Assembly (NCBI RefSeq): GCF_000503055.1
Contig: NZ_AYVY01000001.1
Location: 581,276-645,275, forward strand
DNA: 64,000 nt
Direction of reading: 5' to 3'
Origin: Mesorhizobium sp. LSHC420B00
GTDB lineage: Bacteria; Pseudomonadota; Alphaproteobacteria; Rhizobiales; Rhizobiaceae
This document shows positions 1-8,997 of the stretch, in pieces (position 1 is the first letter of the stretch; each line of letters starts with the position of its first letter). The notes under the pieces are model-generated. The model searched no databases, was not told where the DNA came from, and saw only the letters and a program-made list of their open reading frames with translations. The translations under genes were made by a program, and so were the position numbers.

Positions 1-213
1 AGCCGCGCTTGTGACGCTTTCGGATCCGGAAAGCCCTCGGCGTTCCGTGGTACGATGTGGCTCAATTCGGAAAATCATGGCGCGCTGGCGGTGAAGATTC
101 TCTTGGCCTCCATCAAGGACGGAACGAAGCTTCCCGTTCAGTCCTTCACGGACCCGGAATACATCACCGCCGAAAATTTTGCGTCGGACTACAAAGCCAA
201 GCTCTGCCACTGA
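1..213 (+). CDS. Sugar ABC transporter periplasmic binding protein, C-terminal fragment
   Basis: An open frame runs from the first base to a TGA at 211-213 (70 codons) and is cut by the window edge. The residues resemble the end of an RbsB/LsrB-type (peripla_BP_4) sugar-binding protein: a stretch reading TMWLNSENHGALAVKILL, then a short tail with PVQSFTDPEYITAENF and a terminal Lys-Leu-Cys-His. The role is inferred mainly from position, since an Rbs-type ATPase and permease follow on the same strand after a 94-base gap. The protein would bind the sugar in the periplasm and deliver it to that importer. The sugar cannot be told from this fragment. Confidence 0.7.
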   Translation, partial: SRACDAFGSGKPSAFRGTMWLNSENHGALAVKILLASIKDGTKLPVQSFTDPEYITAENFASDYKAKLCH

Positions 214-307
214 ACCAGATATGCGTCATGCCGCAGGGCGCATGACGCTCTTTGGGCCGGCAGTTCGTCGGCAGGCACACGGGATCGATCCTCGGGAGTG
301 AGCTTTG

Positions 308-1828
308 ATGCAATCGGATTTCTTCTCGCTCGACAGGATATCGAAGCGCTTCGGCGTCGTGCAGGCGCTCGACAATGTCTCGATTGCCTTTCGGCCAGGA
401 GAGGTGCTCGCTCTGGTTGGCGAGAATGGCGCCGGCAAATCGACAATGATGCGAATTCTCGAGGGCGTGTTCGCACCGGACACCGGCACCGTGCTGTATG
501 GCTCCACGCCGATCGTTTTCAGCGAACCGCGCGACAGCCACAGAGCCGGAATACGCGTCATCCATCAGGAGCCGGAGATCGTTCCGAACCTGACCGTGGC
601 CGAGAACATTTTCGTCGGCGAACTGCCACGGCTGGCAGGCGTCCTGCTCGACTGGCATAGGCTCGAGGAGCAGACCGACAAGGTGCTTGCGACCTTCGGC
701 ATGCAGCAGGATATGCGGGCGCGTCAACTCTGCAGCACGCTCGGTCCGGCACAGCGCCAGATGATCGAAATCATGCGCGCCATACGTGCTGGCGGCCAGC
801 TGATCGCATTCGATGAGCCGACCTCGTCGCTGACCGACGACGAAGCGCGCCGTCTGTTTTCAGTAATTCGGCGGCTGCGCGAAGAGGGCACTTCGATCGT
901 CTACATCTCTCATAGGCTGAACGAGGTCATCGACCTTGCGGATCGCATTGTCGTTTTGCGGGACGGCCGGCTGGTCGACGATTCCCGCGCGGACGGTGCC
1001 AGCGAGCAGACCATAGCCAAACTCATGGTCGGCCGTGACATCGCCGATCTGTTTACGCGCGAGACGTGGCAATCGGGGCTACCGTTGCTGGAGGTGGCGG
1101 GCTTGACCACCGACCACGTCACCGATGTGAGCCTCAAGGTCCGCCGCGGCGAGGTGCTCGGCATTGCCGGCCTTATGGGTGCGGGTCGATCCGAGCTGGC
1201 AAAGGCGATTGTCGGCTATGATCGGCGCCTCGACGGAACCATAACGATGAGCGGCGTGCCCGTTGGCCCCAACAGTCCGCATGCAGCGATCGTGGCAGGC
1301 ATCGGCTTCGCCCCCGAAGACCGCAAGCACGAGGCCCTGCTGCTGTTCCGAAGCATTCTTGACAACGCCTCGCTTTGCGTGCCCGACAAGACGTCGACCT
1401 TCGGCTTCTTCAACCGGCGCAAGGCACTGGAGATCGTCTCACCGCTTGCAGCAAAGATGTCGATCAAGGCGCCCAACCTCGACGAACAGGTTTCGAAATT
1501 GTCGGGTGGCAATCAACAGAAGGTCGTTCTCGCGCGCTGGCTTGCCCGGCAGCCGATGCTTCTCATCCTCGACGAGCCGACCCGCGGCATCGACATCGGC
1601 GCCAAGGCGGAAATCTATCGCCTGATCGATGAACTCGCCGCAAGCGGTATCGGCATAATCCTGATTTCCTCGGAAATGCCCGAACTGATCGGGCTCGCCG
1701 ACAGGGTGCTTGTCATGGCTGGAGGCCGGATCACGGCCGAACTTTCCCGCCCAGACATCGATGAGGCCACGATCCTGAAGCACGCCATGCCGCAACCTGT
1801 AGCATCGCTCGGAGGACAAATTCAGTGA
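308..1828 (+). CDS. Sugar ABC transporter ATP-binding protein (RbsA/MglA type)
   Basis: A 506-residue double-ATPase subunit that powers monosaccharide import at the inner membrane. The first nucleotide-binding domain has Walker A GENGAGKST near residue 40 and Walker B LIAFDEPTS. The second has a degenerate P-loop, GLMGAGRSEL near residue 285, an intact signature KLSGGNQQK and Walker B LILDEPTRGID. This is the usual RbsA/MglA asymmetry, and the length fits the family. An ATG at 308 is preferred over the in-frame TTG at 305 because GGGAG lies 9 bases upstream. The stop overlaps the GTG start of the permease, so the two are translationally coupled. The sugar is unknown; a downstream mutarotase-like gene favours an aldose. 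Confidence 0.9.
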   Translation: MQSDFFSLDRISKRFGVVQALDNVSIAFRPGEVLALVGENGAGKSTMMRILEGVFAPDTGTVLYGSTPIVFSEPRDSHRAGIRVIHQEPEIVPNLTVAENIFVGELPRLAGVLLDWHRLEEQTDKVLATFGMQQDMRARQLCSTLGPAQRQMIEIMRAIRAGGQLIAFDEPTSSLTDDEARRLFSVIRRLREEGTSIVYISHRLNEVIDLADRIVVLRDGRLVDDSRADGASEQTIAKLMVGRDIADLFTRETWQSGLPLLEVAGLTTDHVTDVSLKVRRGEVLGIAGLMGAGRSELAKAIVGYDRRLDGTITMSGVPVGPNSPHAAIVAGIGFAPEDRKHEALLLFRSILDNASLCVPDKTSTFGFFNRRKALEIVSPLAAKMSIKAPNLDEQVSKLSGGNQQKVVLARWLARQPMLLILDEPTRGIDIGAKAEIYRLIDELAASGIGIILISSEMPELIGLADRVLVMAGGRITAELSRPDIDEATILKHAMPQPVASLGGQIQ

Positions 1829-2826
1829 ACAGCCTTGAGCTCAGGACAGCAACAACACAAACCGGCAAAAGACGCCCTTCCTTGCGCATGGCAGAGCGCA
1901 TCGGCATTCACAACATAAGCCTCCTGGTTGCTCTCGCCATTCTCGTGCTCATTTTCGGCACTCTGAGAGGCGACGTGTTCTTCTCGAGCCGAAACCTGCT
2001 GAACATCGGTCTGGGCATTACCATCCTGGGCGTCCTGGCGATGAGCCAGACCGTGGTCATCGTCGCCGGCGGGCTTGATATTGCCGTCGGCGCAATCGTC
2101 GGTCTGACCACAGTATCGACGGCAATGGCCATCCAGGCGACCGGATCGCCGGCAGCGGGCATTCTTGCCGGCCTGGTCCTGGGTGGTCTTGCCGGCCTCG
2201 TGAACGGCATCATCATCACCTACGGGCGGGTCAACGCTGTCATCGCGACTCTCGGTACGATGGCGATCTTCCGCGGCATCGCGTTCATCATATCCGATGG
2301 GCAATCGATCGCGATTTTCAGCGACACTTTCCGCTTCATTGGGATCGGACGAATCCTCGGCCTGCCTCTGCTGATCTGGATTCTTTTGCTGACCGCGATC
2401 GTGTTCCATCTCTTCCTTGCCCGCTCGATCGTTGGCCGCAACATCTATGCCCTGGGCGGCAATCCCGTTGTTGCACGCTTCTCCGGCATCAACATCAACC
2501 GCTACCGTGTCGGCATCTACATCATGAGTGGAGTGGCGGCCGGATTGGCCGGGATTCTGTTGGCTGCCCGTACCGGCTCGGGGCAGCCCGTATCCGGATC
2601 CCAAGGCCTGGAACTCGAGGCCATCACAGCGGCCGTTCTGGGTGGCTGCGCCTTGCAGGGCGGTAAGGGCACGATCGTCGGCGCACTACTGGGCGTCGCC
2701 ATCATTGGTGTCCTCAACAACGGAATGATACTGACGTCCGTGCCAACCTTCTATCAGTTGCTTGCCAAGGGCTCGCTGCTGATACTTGCTGTGGTAATTG
2801 CCGAGTACCACTTGAACAGGACATGA
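1825..2826 (+). CDS. Sugar ABC transporter permease (RbsC type)
   Basis: A 333-residue inner-membrane permease of the BPD_transp_2 family, partner of the preceding ATPase. The sequence shows about ten hydrophobic segments. It has the family hallmarks GGLDIAVGAIVGL near residue 90 and a conserved ALGGNP...FSGININRY loop near residue 210, which docks on the ATPase. A GTG start is chosen because GGAGG (1811-1815) lies 9 bases before it; GTG overlaps the TGA of the upstream gene. Its own stop overlaps the ATG of the GntR regulator (ATGA). It forms one operon with its neighbours. Confidence 0.9.
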   Translation: MNSLELRTATTQTGKRRPSLRMAERIGIHNISLLVALAILVLIFGTLRGDVFFSSRNLLNIGLGITILGVLAMSQTVVIVAGGLDIAVGAIVGLTTVSTAMAIQATGSPAAGILAGLVLGGLAGLVNGIIITYGRVNAVIATLGTMAIFRGIAFIISDGQSIAIFSDTFRFIGIGRILGLPLLIWILLLTAIVFHLFLARSIVGRNIYALGGNPVVARFSGININRYRVGIYIMSGVAAGLAGILLAARTGSGQPVSGSQGLELEAITAAVLGGCALQGGKGTIVGALLGVAIIGVLNNGMILTSVPTFYQLLAKGSLLILAVVIAEYHLNRT

Positions 2827-3629
2827 CGATGGACACGGCGATCGCTTCGACTGGCCAAGGCAAGCAGGACATTCCTGCCGCAGATGGCGCCACGTCATCG
2901 CTCAAGGATCGCATCGCACGCGATCTCGGACAGCGAATCCTCGCCGGCTCCTACGCGCAGCACTCCGTCTTGCCGACGGAAGCTGAACTTTGCGTTATCT
3001 ACGGGGCGAGCCGCACGGCGCTTCGCGATGCTCTTCTGACGCTTTCGGCGAAAGGATTGATCGAGGCACGCAAGCGGGCCGGGACGCGTGTGCGCGTGTC
3101 GAGCGAATGGAACAGGCTGGATGCACAGGTTCTGGAATGGATGCGCGATATCGAGCCCGATCTCGATTTCGTCCGCGGATTGATCGAGGCGCGGCTGATC
3201 ATTGAACCCGCGGCCGCCCACCTTGCGGCCAAGATGGCGACGTCAGGCGATCTCGCAGTCATCGAAGCCGCCTATGAGGCCATGCGCATTGCTCCGCAGG
3301 ACGACCTTGCTGCGTGTCTCGATGCCGACGTCAGGTTTCATACCGCCATCCTTCGTGCCAGCCGCAACCCGGTGTTCGCCAATCTCGGCAATATGCTTGC
3401 TGCCGCCCTCAGCTTCTCCTTCCGATTGACCACATCGGCCACCGCTAATTACCAGCAGACGCTGAGCGCGCATGGCGACGTGCTGGAGGCAATCCGGATG
3501 CGCAGGGCCGACGACGCTCACGATCAGATGAAGGCGCTCATCGGGATCGCGTCGAACGACCTCCTTGCAGTGGCTCGCAAAGGCCGCCATCCACAGCCGA
3601 TCGCCGCTGCCAAGGCCGATACCGTCTGA
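2823..3629 (+). CDS. GntR/FadR-family transcriptional regulator (FCD domain)
   Basis: A 268-residue regulator. An N-terminal winged helix-turn-helix at about residues 25-90 carries LPTEAELCVIYGASRTALRD, the GntR recognition pattern, followed by the wing KRAGTRVRV. A C-terminal FCD domain follows, with the acidic and histidine residues that usually bind a metal and an organic acid or sugar acid (FHTAILRAS near residue 175). It is embedded in the sugar transporter operon (ATGA overlap upstream, 5 bases to the epimerase), so it probably controls this operon in response to the imported sugar or its acid. Activator or repressor cannot be told. Confidence 0.85.
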   Translation: MTMDTAIASTGQGKQDIPAADGATSSLKDRIARDLGQRILAGSYAQHSVLPTEAELCVIYGASRTALRDALLTLSAKGLIEARKRAGTRVRVSSEWNRLDAQVLEWMRDIEPDLDFVRGLIEARLIIEPAAAHLAAKMATSGDLAVIEAAYEAMRIAPQDDLAACLDADVRFHTAILRASRNPVFANLGNMLAAALSFSFRLTTSATANYQQTLSAHGDVLEAIRMRRADDAHDQMKALIGIASNDLLAVARKGRHPQPIAAAKADTV

Positions 3630-3634
3630 AACTG

Positions 3635-4510
3635 ATGGTCCGAACGATCAAAATCGGAAGCGGAGACCTGTCCGCTGAAATCGTCCCGTCGCTTGGGGCA
3701 GGTCTTGCGAGACTGGACCATGGGCGCGTGCCGATCTTCAGGCCTTGGCCAAACGGCGGGAGCAGCAACCCATTCGACCTTGCCTGCAACCTGCTTTTGC
3801 CGTGGTCGAATCGCATCTCGGGCGGCGGATTCACATTCGACTCCAAATTCCACGAACTGCCTGCCAATGTTGCAGGCGAGCCATTTCCCGTTCACGGCAA
3901 TGGATTTTCGAGCGAGTGGGACGTCGACAGCGTAGCGCAAGATAACGCAAAGCTGTCCCTTATCAGCAAAGGACCCGGCCCATACCGATATCGCGCCGAT
4001 GTGAGCTACGCGCTAGCCAGACAAGGGCTCGAGCTGAAGCTTCGCATCGTCAATCGGGCCTCGGTCAGGCTGCCGTTCGGGCTTGGTATCCATCCATGGT
4101 TCCCGAGAACGGCACGGACCGCGCTTCATGCGCCGGCCTCGCAGGTTTGTCTCGAACTGCCCAGCCATCTCCCCGAACGGTTTGTGGATGTCAAAACCCG
4201 TCCCGATTGGGATTTCGGCGCCCCGGCCGTATTGCCGAGCGGATGGATAAACAATCTGTTTGCCGGCTGGGACGGCGTCGCTACCATATCGTGGCCGGAG
4301 CACAGTTGCAGCCTGCGGATTGAAGCTTCGTCGCCCTTGAACTTCTACCTGGTCTATTCGCCATCGGACGAGAGCGACTTCTTCTGTTTTGAACCGGTCA
4401 GTCATGCGGTCGATGCTCACAATCGTGGTTCGATCGACAAATGGAATGGACTGTCGGTGCTTGGCCCTGGCGAGAGTCTGGCAGCCCGTTGCAGCTTCGC
4501 CGTCAATTAG
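3635..4510 (+). CDS. Aldose 1-epimerase family protein (mutarotase-like)
   Basis: A 291-residue protein of the galactose mutarotase-like fold, which interconverts alpha and beta anomers of aldoses or related sugars in the cytoplasm. Family features include an N-terminal barrel start, FPVHGNGF with the conserved histidine near residue 90, GLGIHPWF with the second conserved histidine near residue 150, and a C-terminal acidic FCFEPVSHAVDA segment. It begins 5 bases after the GntR gene and is the last clearly linked gene of the sugar operon. It probably prepares the sugar taken up by the Rbs-type transporter for the first dehydrogenase. The exact sugar is not resolved. Confidence 0.8.
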   Translation: MVRTIKIGSGDLSAEIVPSLGAGLARLDHGRVPIFRPWPNGGSSNPFDLACNLLLPWSNRISGGGFTFDSKFHELPANVAGEPFPVHGNGFSSEWDVDSVAQDNAKLSLISKGPGPYRYRADVSYALARQGLELKLRIVNRASVRLPFGLGIHPWFPRTARTALHAPASQVCLELPSHLPERFVDVKTRPDWDFGAPAVLPSGWINNLFAGWDGVATISWPEHSCSLRIEASSPLNFYLVYSPSDESDFFCFEPVSHAVDAHNRGSIDKWNGLSVLGPGESLAARCSFAVN

Positions 4511-4724
4511 ACGGACCTCTGCGGCGCCCTCGAGTTGGCGTATGTCGGTGTCGGCCAGCATGTCCGGTTAGCCGGCTTTTCGTCCAAAGTGAGCTTGGGA
4601 AGAGGGAACTCCGGCGACCGGGAACCCGTGAGCCCGTTCGACGTTTGCCGGATGTCGCTGCGCAGTTTGTCTGCTTGACGGCACGGTACGGGCCTACTCC
4701 GAATGTACCTGGCAGATTGGATCA

Positions 4725-5189
4725 ATGACAGATGTTGACCCAAAGGAATTCGTGCTCGCAGGCATCGTCATGAAGCGACTGGTCTCCGGCGAACAGACGG
4801 GAGGCTTGTTGAGTCTCTTCGAAAACCGAAGCGACGGGCAGACGAAAACACCAATCCATGTTCACGCGAATGACGACGAGACAGTCTACGTCATCGAAGG
4901 GCAGTTGGCCGCAATTGTGGCCGGCGAGGTCCGAACGCTCTCGCCCGGTGAGAGCATGTTTTTGAAGCGCGGCATCCCGCACCAGCTCGTGAATCCCGGC
5001 AACCAGCCCGTTCGCTACATCCTGATAGACACGCCAAGTGTGTTCGAGCAGTTCCTCGCCGAAGGTGGCCATGAACTCGGCAAGGGAGAGGTGGTCGGGC
5101 CGCCGACGCCTGCCGATATCGAGCGGCTCAAAGCAGCCGCGCCGAAATTTGGGATTACGCTTCTGCAAGACTGGCCAGCAAGAGAGTAA
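4725..5189 (+). CDS. Cupin-domain protein
   Basis: A 154-residue single-domain cupin. Motif 1 reads HVHANDDETVYVIEG (about residues 46-60) and supplies the His-His-Glu metal ligands. Motif 2 around PGESMFLKRGIPHQLVNPG supplies the fourth histidine. The C-terminal tail with FLAEGGHEL and PADIERLKAAAPKFGI is common in quercetin-dioxygenase-like cupins of unknown substrate. The gap of 214 bases from the epimerase contains no recognisable gene, so it may be transcribed separately. Function is not assigned beyond a likely metal-dependent small-molecule enzyme or sensor. Confidence 0.75.
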   Translation: MTDVDPKEFVLAGIVMKRLVSGEQTGGLLSLFENRSDGQTKTPIHVHANDDETVYVIEGQLAAIVAGEVRTLSPGESMFLKRGIPHQLVNPGNQPVRYILIDTPSVFEQFLAEGGHELGKGEVVGPPTPADIERLKAAAPKFGITLLQDWPARE

Positions 5190-5255
5190 ACGGTTTCGTG
5201 ATAGCGGCTTGGATCGGCCGCTAAAGCCGATCCTTGCCCGAGAAACCACCATTGG

Positions 5256-5759
5256 CTAGCCATCCGCAATCCAATCCGAGAGGCTGCGGGCAAAACTTCG
5301 CGGCACGATGAGTTCGCACGCGGCCTCGCCGGTGCGCAGGAAGAGCACGGAGACATGATGGAAGGATGTCTGCACGGCGCGGCCCGGAGCGGCGGCCGGC
5401 GCGTGCCAGTCGACGGTAATGCAGCCGGACAGAAGCCTTGCGATGTCAGGGCCGGCCATTTTCAAACGAACACGACCTTCGCCGAGGGGAACAGAACAGC
5501 CGAGATCGGGGTCGACGGAAAGCGCGGGCGCTTGCGTGCCTTCGTCGAGAACCAGCCAGAGGCGGCGAGGTGCAATGCGGATGATTAGAAGCCCCTTGTG
5601 GCGAACGGTCTCTCCGACCGAAGCGGGAAGTTTCGTGCCGAGCGACGCCGAGACGCTCTTTTCGAATTGTCTCAGTGTCCCGTCCCAGCCCTCGATCTGG
5701 ATAAGCGGACAATCGGCCACGGATAGGCTGAAATCCCGAGAAGAGGTCAAGCTAGCCAT
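5256..5759 (-). CDS. soxG: Sarcosine oxidase gamma subunit
   Basis: A 167-residue subunit of heterotetrameric sarcosine oxidase, which demethylates sarcosine to glycine, H2O2 and 5,10-methylene-tetrahydrofolate in the cytoplasm. It is recognised by the weakly conserved gamma fold (related to the GcvT C-terminal region), by LSVDPDLGCSVPLGEGRVRL and by its position as last gene of soxBDAG. The start at 5759 (MASLTSS) is preferred over an upstream start at 5801, which would extend deep into soxA; the chosen start overlaps the soxA stop by 8 bases. A convergent cupin gene ends 66 bases away. Confidence 0.85.
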   Translation of the reverse strand: MASLTSSRDFSLSVADCPLIQIEGWDGTLRQFEKSVSASLGTKLPASVGETVRHKGLLIIRIAPRRLWLVLDEGTQAPALSVDPDLGCSVPLGEGRVRLKMAGPDIARLLSGCITVDWHAPAAAPGRAVQTSFHHVSVLFLRTGEAACELIVPRSFARSLSDWIADG

Positions 5760-8706
5760 GCAGCCGTTCTCCCTGTGGATCGAGGAATACTGGCGAGACA
5801 ATGCGGGCGCGAACTGTTTCGGCCTTCATCGGATAGACCGCCACGACCTCGCTTCCTTCTGCCGCGACATCGCCGGCAAGCAGGGCCAGCCCGACATAAT
5901 GGCCGCGCTCGGGGCTGAAAGTGACGGAGGTGATGCGACCGCGCCCATGGCCATAGGGTTTCTCATCCGGCAGGAACAGGATGGCGCCGCCGCGCAGGCG
6001 TTTTCCGTCCTCGATGCATTCCAGTCCGACCAGGCGCTGCCGGTTGGGCGCCCGGAGGGCAGGGCGCCGTCGCAGGACGTCGCCGACGAAGCCGCTGCGC
6101 TTGCCGGCCATGCGGCCGAGGCCGAGATCGTCGAGCGTCGTGCGTCCATCGATTTCAGGTCCGGCGACATGGCTCTTTTCGACGCGCAGCGCACCTAGCG
6201 CCTCGACGCCGTAAGGCTTCAGGTCGAATGGTCTGCCGGCTTCGAGCAGACGGCTCCAGAGCTGTTCACCGGCAGTGGCGCCGGTATAGACTTCGTAAGC
6301 GCGCTCGCCGGAATAACTGAGACGTAGGATGCGGAGCGCACGGCCCCCCCATCCGCTTTCGAGTAGTCCCATATGCGAAAGCGCCGCGTCGGAAACGTCG
6401 AGAGCGGGAAACGCTGCATTCAGGATCGCGCGGCTGTTAGGCCCGGCAACCGACATCGCCGCCCATTCGTCGCTGACCGAAGTGACGGCCACGCGCAAAT
6501 CCGGCCAGGCCGTGTCGAGCAGGAATTCGAGACGCGACAGCACATCGGCGGCCTTGGCGGTCGAAGTGGTCATGAAGAACCGGTTTTCCGCCAGCCGCGT
6601 CGTGGTGCCGTCGTCGAAGACGATGCCGTCGTCGCGCAGCATGACGCCGTAGCGGGCGCGGCCGACCGCCAGCTTGGCAAAGCCGTTGGCGTAGACGCGG
6701 TCGAGGAAGATTGCCGCATCCGGGCCTTGGACGTCGATCTTGCCGAGCGTGGAGATGTCCATCAGCCCCGCGGCCTGACGTACATTCCGCATTTCGGCGA
6801 CATAGGCTTCATTCACGTCATGTCCGGACTGCCGGTAGAAATAGGGCCGCATCCAGAGCCCCACCTCGAGCATCTCGGCGCCGTTGGCCATGTGCCAGTC
6901 GTGCATTGGCGTGCGGCGGATCGGCTTGAAATGATGGCCGATGGCGCGCCCGGCAAGCGCCCCGATGGCAACCGGCGTATAGGGCGGGCGGAAGGTCGTG
7001 ACGCCGGTCTCGGGAATCGTTGCGTTGCGCAGCGCCGCCATCGCGGCAAGCGCCGGAAAATTGCTGGTCTTGCCTTGATCGGTACCCATGCCGAGCGTGG
7101 TGTAGCGCTTCAGATGCTCGACCGATTCATAGCCCTCGCGATGGGCGAGTTCGATATCCCTCGTCGTCACATCCATCTGAAAATCGACGAAGGCTTTTCC
7201 ATGTCCGACGGAAGGCGCTTCGCGAAGTAGCGTCGTGGCGGTGTCGCCGAGATCGAGTTTGGCCGGAGCGGGAACCGGCGCCGACTTGCCGCCGGAGGCT
7301 GCCGCGTCGATGCCGGCGCGATGACCGTCCTCGATGGCATCGGCAGTTGCATAGGCCCCAATCATCGCGCCGGCACCTAGCCGGCCGGCCGGAAACGCGC
7401 CCGGCACGAAGCCGCCGATATCGTCGCGATAGACAGGTTTGACACCGAGGTGCGAGGTGAGATGCACGGTTGGCGACCAGCCGCCGGACACGCAGACCAG
7501 GTCGCAGGCGGCCGAGGACTGGCCCTCCGGCCCGTTGAGCGTTACGTGCCTGACGGCATGGCCGCCGTGCAGGTCGACGATCCGCGTCCCGGCCCGTATC
7601 ATTACGCCGAGCCGTGCGGCTTCCGCGGCAAGTGCTGCGGGCGGGACTGCGCGCAGATCCGCAACCGTCACCTCCGCGCCGGCTGCGGCATAGTCGAAGG
7701 CGGTGCGCCAGGCACCGTCATTGGTGGTGGCGACAATGATTTTCTTGCCCGGCAGGACAGCGAAACGGTTGAGATAGGTCCGGGCGGCTGAGGCAAGCAG
7801 GACGCCGGGCCGGTCATTGTTCGAGAACACCATCGGTCGCTCGATGGCGCCAGTGGCGAAAACGATCGAGCGGGCGCGCAGCATGGTGACCGTTTGCCGC
7901 GCCTCGCCGTTCGGCTTCGGACCGGTTGGATCGCGCTGTTCGACCAGCCCGATGACATTGCCGTCATAGCTGCCGAAAGCGGTTGTCCGCTTCATCAGCA
8001 CGACGGTTTCGAAGCCCTTCAACTCGGCCTCGGCCTGCCTCAACCATGCGGCCGCTGCGCTGTCGGACGGTTCCGCCAGAAGCTGGCCGCCAAGCAGGAA
8101 ATCCTGCTCGATCAGCGCGACCCGCGCCCCGGCCGCGGCGGCTGCCCGCGCTGCTGACAATCCCGCCGGGCCGCCGCCGACAATTGCGACATCGGCGAAA
8201 GCATGACGAACCTCGTAGCGGTCGGGATCCGGGCCGGTGCCGGCTCTGCCCAGACCGGCCGCCTTGCGGATAAAGTGCTCGTAGAACATCCAGGCGCGGC
8301 GCGTCGGGCCCATGAAGGTCTTGTAGTAGAAGCCGGCGGACAGAAACGGCGCCAACAGCCCGTTGACGCTTTGTACGTCGAAGGCCAGCGATGGCCAGCG
8401 ATTCTGGCTTTCCACGTCCATGCTGTTGGCGAGTTCCAGTGTCGTCGCCGGCAGGTTCGGCTCGCGCCTGCCTGCGATCCCGAGCGTAACCAGCGCATTC
8501 GGTTCCTCCGGCCCGGCGGAAAAGATGCCGCGCGGGCGATGATATTTGAAGCTGCGCCCGACGAGAGTGACGCCGTTGGCGAGCAGCGCGGAGGCAAGGG
8601 TGTCGCCGCGATATCCAATCAGCTTGCGGCCGTCGAAGGTGAAATCGAGCGGCACCTCGCGACTGATACGGCCACCCACCGGCAGGCGTTTGCGGTTCGA
8701 ACTCAT
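5752..8706 (-). CDS. soxA: Sarcosine oxidase alpha subunit
   Basis: The 984-residue alpha subunit, a normal length. It starts with a 2Fe-2S-ferredoxin-like fold without the cluster ligands (LDFTFDGRKLIGYRGDTLASAL). Next comes a dinucleotide-binding oxidoreductase domain with VAIVGGGPAGLSAA near residue 165, which binds NAD and helps hold the FMN. The C-terminal 400 residues are GcvT/aminomethyltransferase-like and bind tetrahydrofolate (GVMLRDDGIVFDDGTTTRL; GERAYEVY). Start 8706 follows an AGGAAA and overlaps the soxD stop (ATGA). The folate domain implies that formaldehyde from the N-methyl group is captured as methylene-THF. Confidence 0.93.
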   Translation of the reverse strand: MSSNRKRLPVGGRISREVPLDFTFDGRKLIGYRGDTLASALLANGVTLVGRSFKYHRPRGIFSAGPEEPNALVTLGIAGRREPNLPATTLELANSMDVESQNRWPSLAFDVQSVNGLLAPFLSAGFYYKTFMGPTRRAWMFYEHFIRKAAGLGRAGTGPDPDRYEVRHAFADVAIVGGGPAGLSAARAAAAAGARVALIEQDFLLGGQLLAEPSDSAAAAWLRQAEAELKGFETVVLMKRTTAFGSYDGNVIGLVEQRDPTGPKPNGEARQTVTMLRARSIVFATGAIERPMVFSNNDRPGVLLASAARTYLNRFAVLPGKKIIVATTNDGAWRTAFDYAAAGAEVTVADLRAVPPAALAAEAARLGVMIRAGTRIVDLHGGHAVRHVTLNGPEGQSSAACDLVCVSGGWSPTVHLTSHLGVKPVYRDDIGGFVPGAFPAGRLGAGAMIGAYATADAIEDGHRAGIDAAASGGKSAPVPAPAKLDLGDTATTLLREAPSVGHGKAFVDFQMDVTTRDIELAHREGYESVEHLKRYTTLGMGTDQGKTSNFPALAAMAALRNATIPETGVTTFRPPYTPVAIGALAGRAIGHHFKPIRRTPMHDWHMANGAEMLEVGLWMRPYFYRQSGHDVNEAYVAEMRNVRQAAGLMDISTLGKIDVQGPDAAIFLDRVYANGFAKLAVGRARYGVMLRDDGIVFDDGTTTRLAENRFFMTTSTAKAADVLSRLEFLLDTAWPDLRVAVTSVSDEWAAMSVAGPNSRAILNAAFPALDVSDAALSHMGLLESGWGGRALRILRLSYSGERAYEVYTGATAGEQLWSRLLEAGRPFDLKPYGVEALGALRVEKSHVAGPEIDGRTTLDDLGLGRMAGKRSGFVGDVLRRRPALRAPNRQRLVGLECIEDGKRLRGGAILFLPDEKPYGHGRGRITSVTFSPERGHYVGLALLAGDVAAEGSEVVAVYPMKAETVRARIVSPVFLDPQGERLHG

Positions 8707-8984
8707 GCCGGTGATTTCCTGAGAGTTGATTTCCTGGCGAAGTCGACTGATGCGACGGCATGGTTGCGGGTGTCGCGTTCGACCACCAGCCATTGCCGGC
8801 AACCGGTCACGTGCTGCCAGTATTCACGGTGCGGGCCGGCCGGGTTTGTCCTGATATAGACGTAACGGTACCAGGCCTCCGGATCGGGATCGTCATGGGC
8901 CGGACGCGTGACCGAGGCATCGCCGCCGTAGCGGAACTCGTCATGGTCGCGCGGGCCGCAGCAGGGGCATTCGATGCGCAGCAT
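8703..8984 (-). CDS. soxD: Sarcosine oxidase delta subunit
   Basis: A 93-residue zinc-binding subunit of the heterotetramer. Zinc ligands are visible as Cys6 and Cys9 in IECPCCGPRDH and as His58 and Cys62 in REYWQHVTGC, the expected spacing. The start at 8984 is set by TAGGAGG just upstream and by matching the family N-terminus (MLRIECP). It lies 13 bases after soxB and overlaps soxA by 4 bases. This B-D-A-G order is standard. Confidence 0.93.
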   Translation of the reverse strand: MLRIECPCCGPRDHDEFRYGGDASVTRPAHDDPDPEAWYRYVYIRTNPAGPHREYWQHVTGCRQWLVVERDTRNHAVASVDFARKSTLRKSPA

Positions 8985-8997
8985 TTTGTTCCGCCTC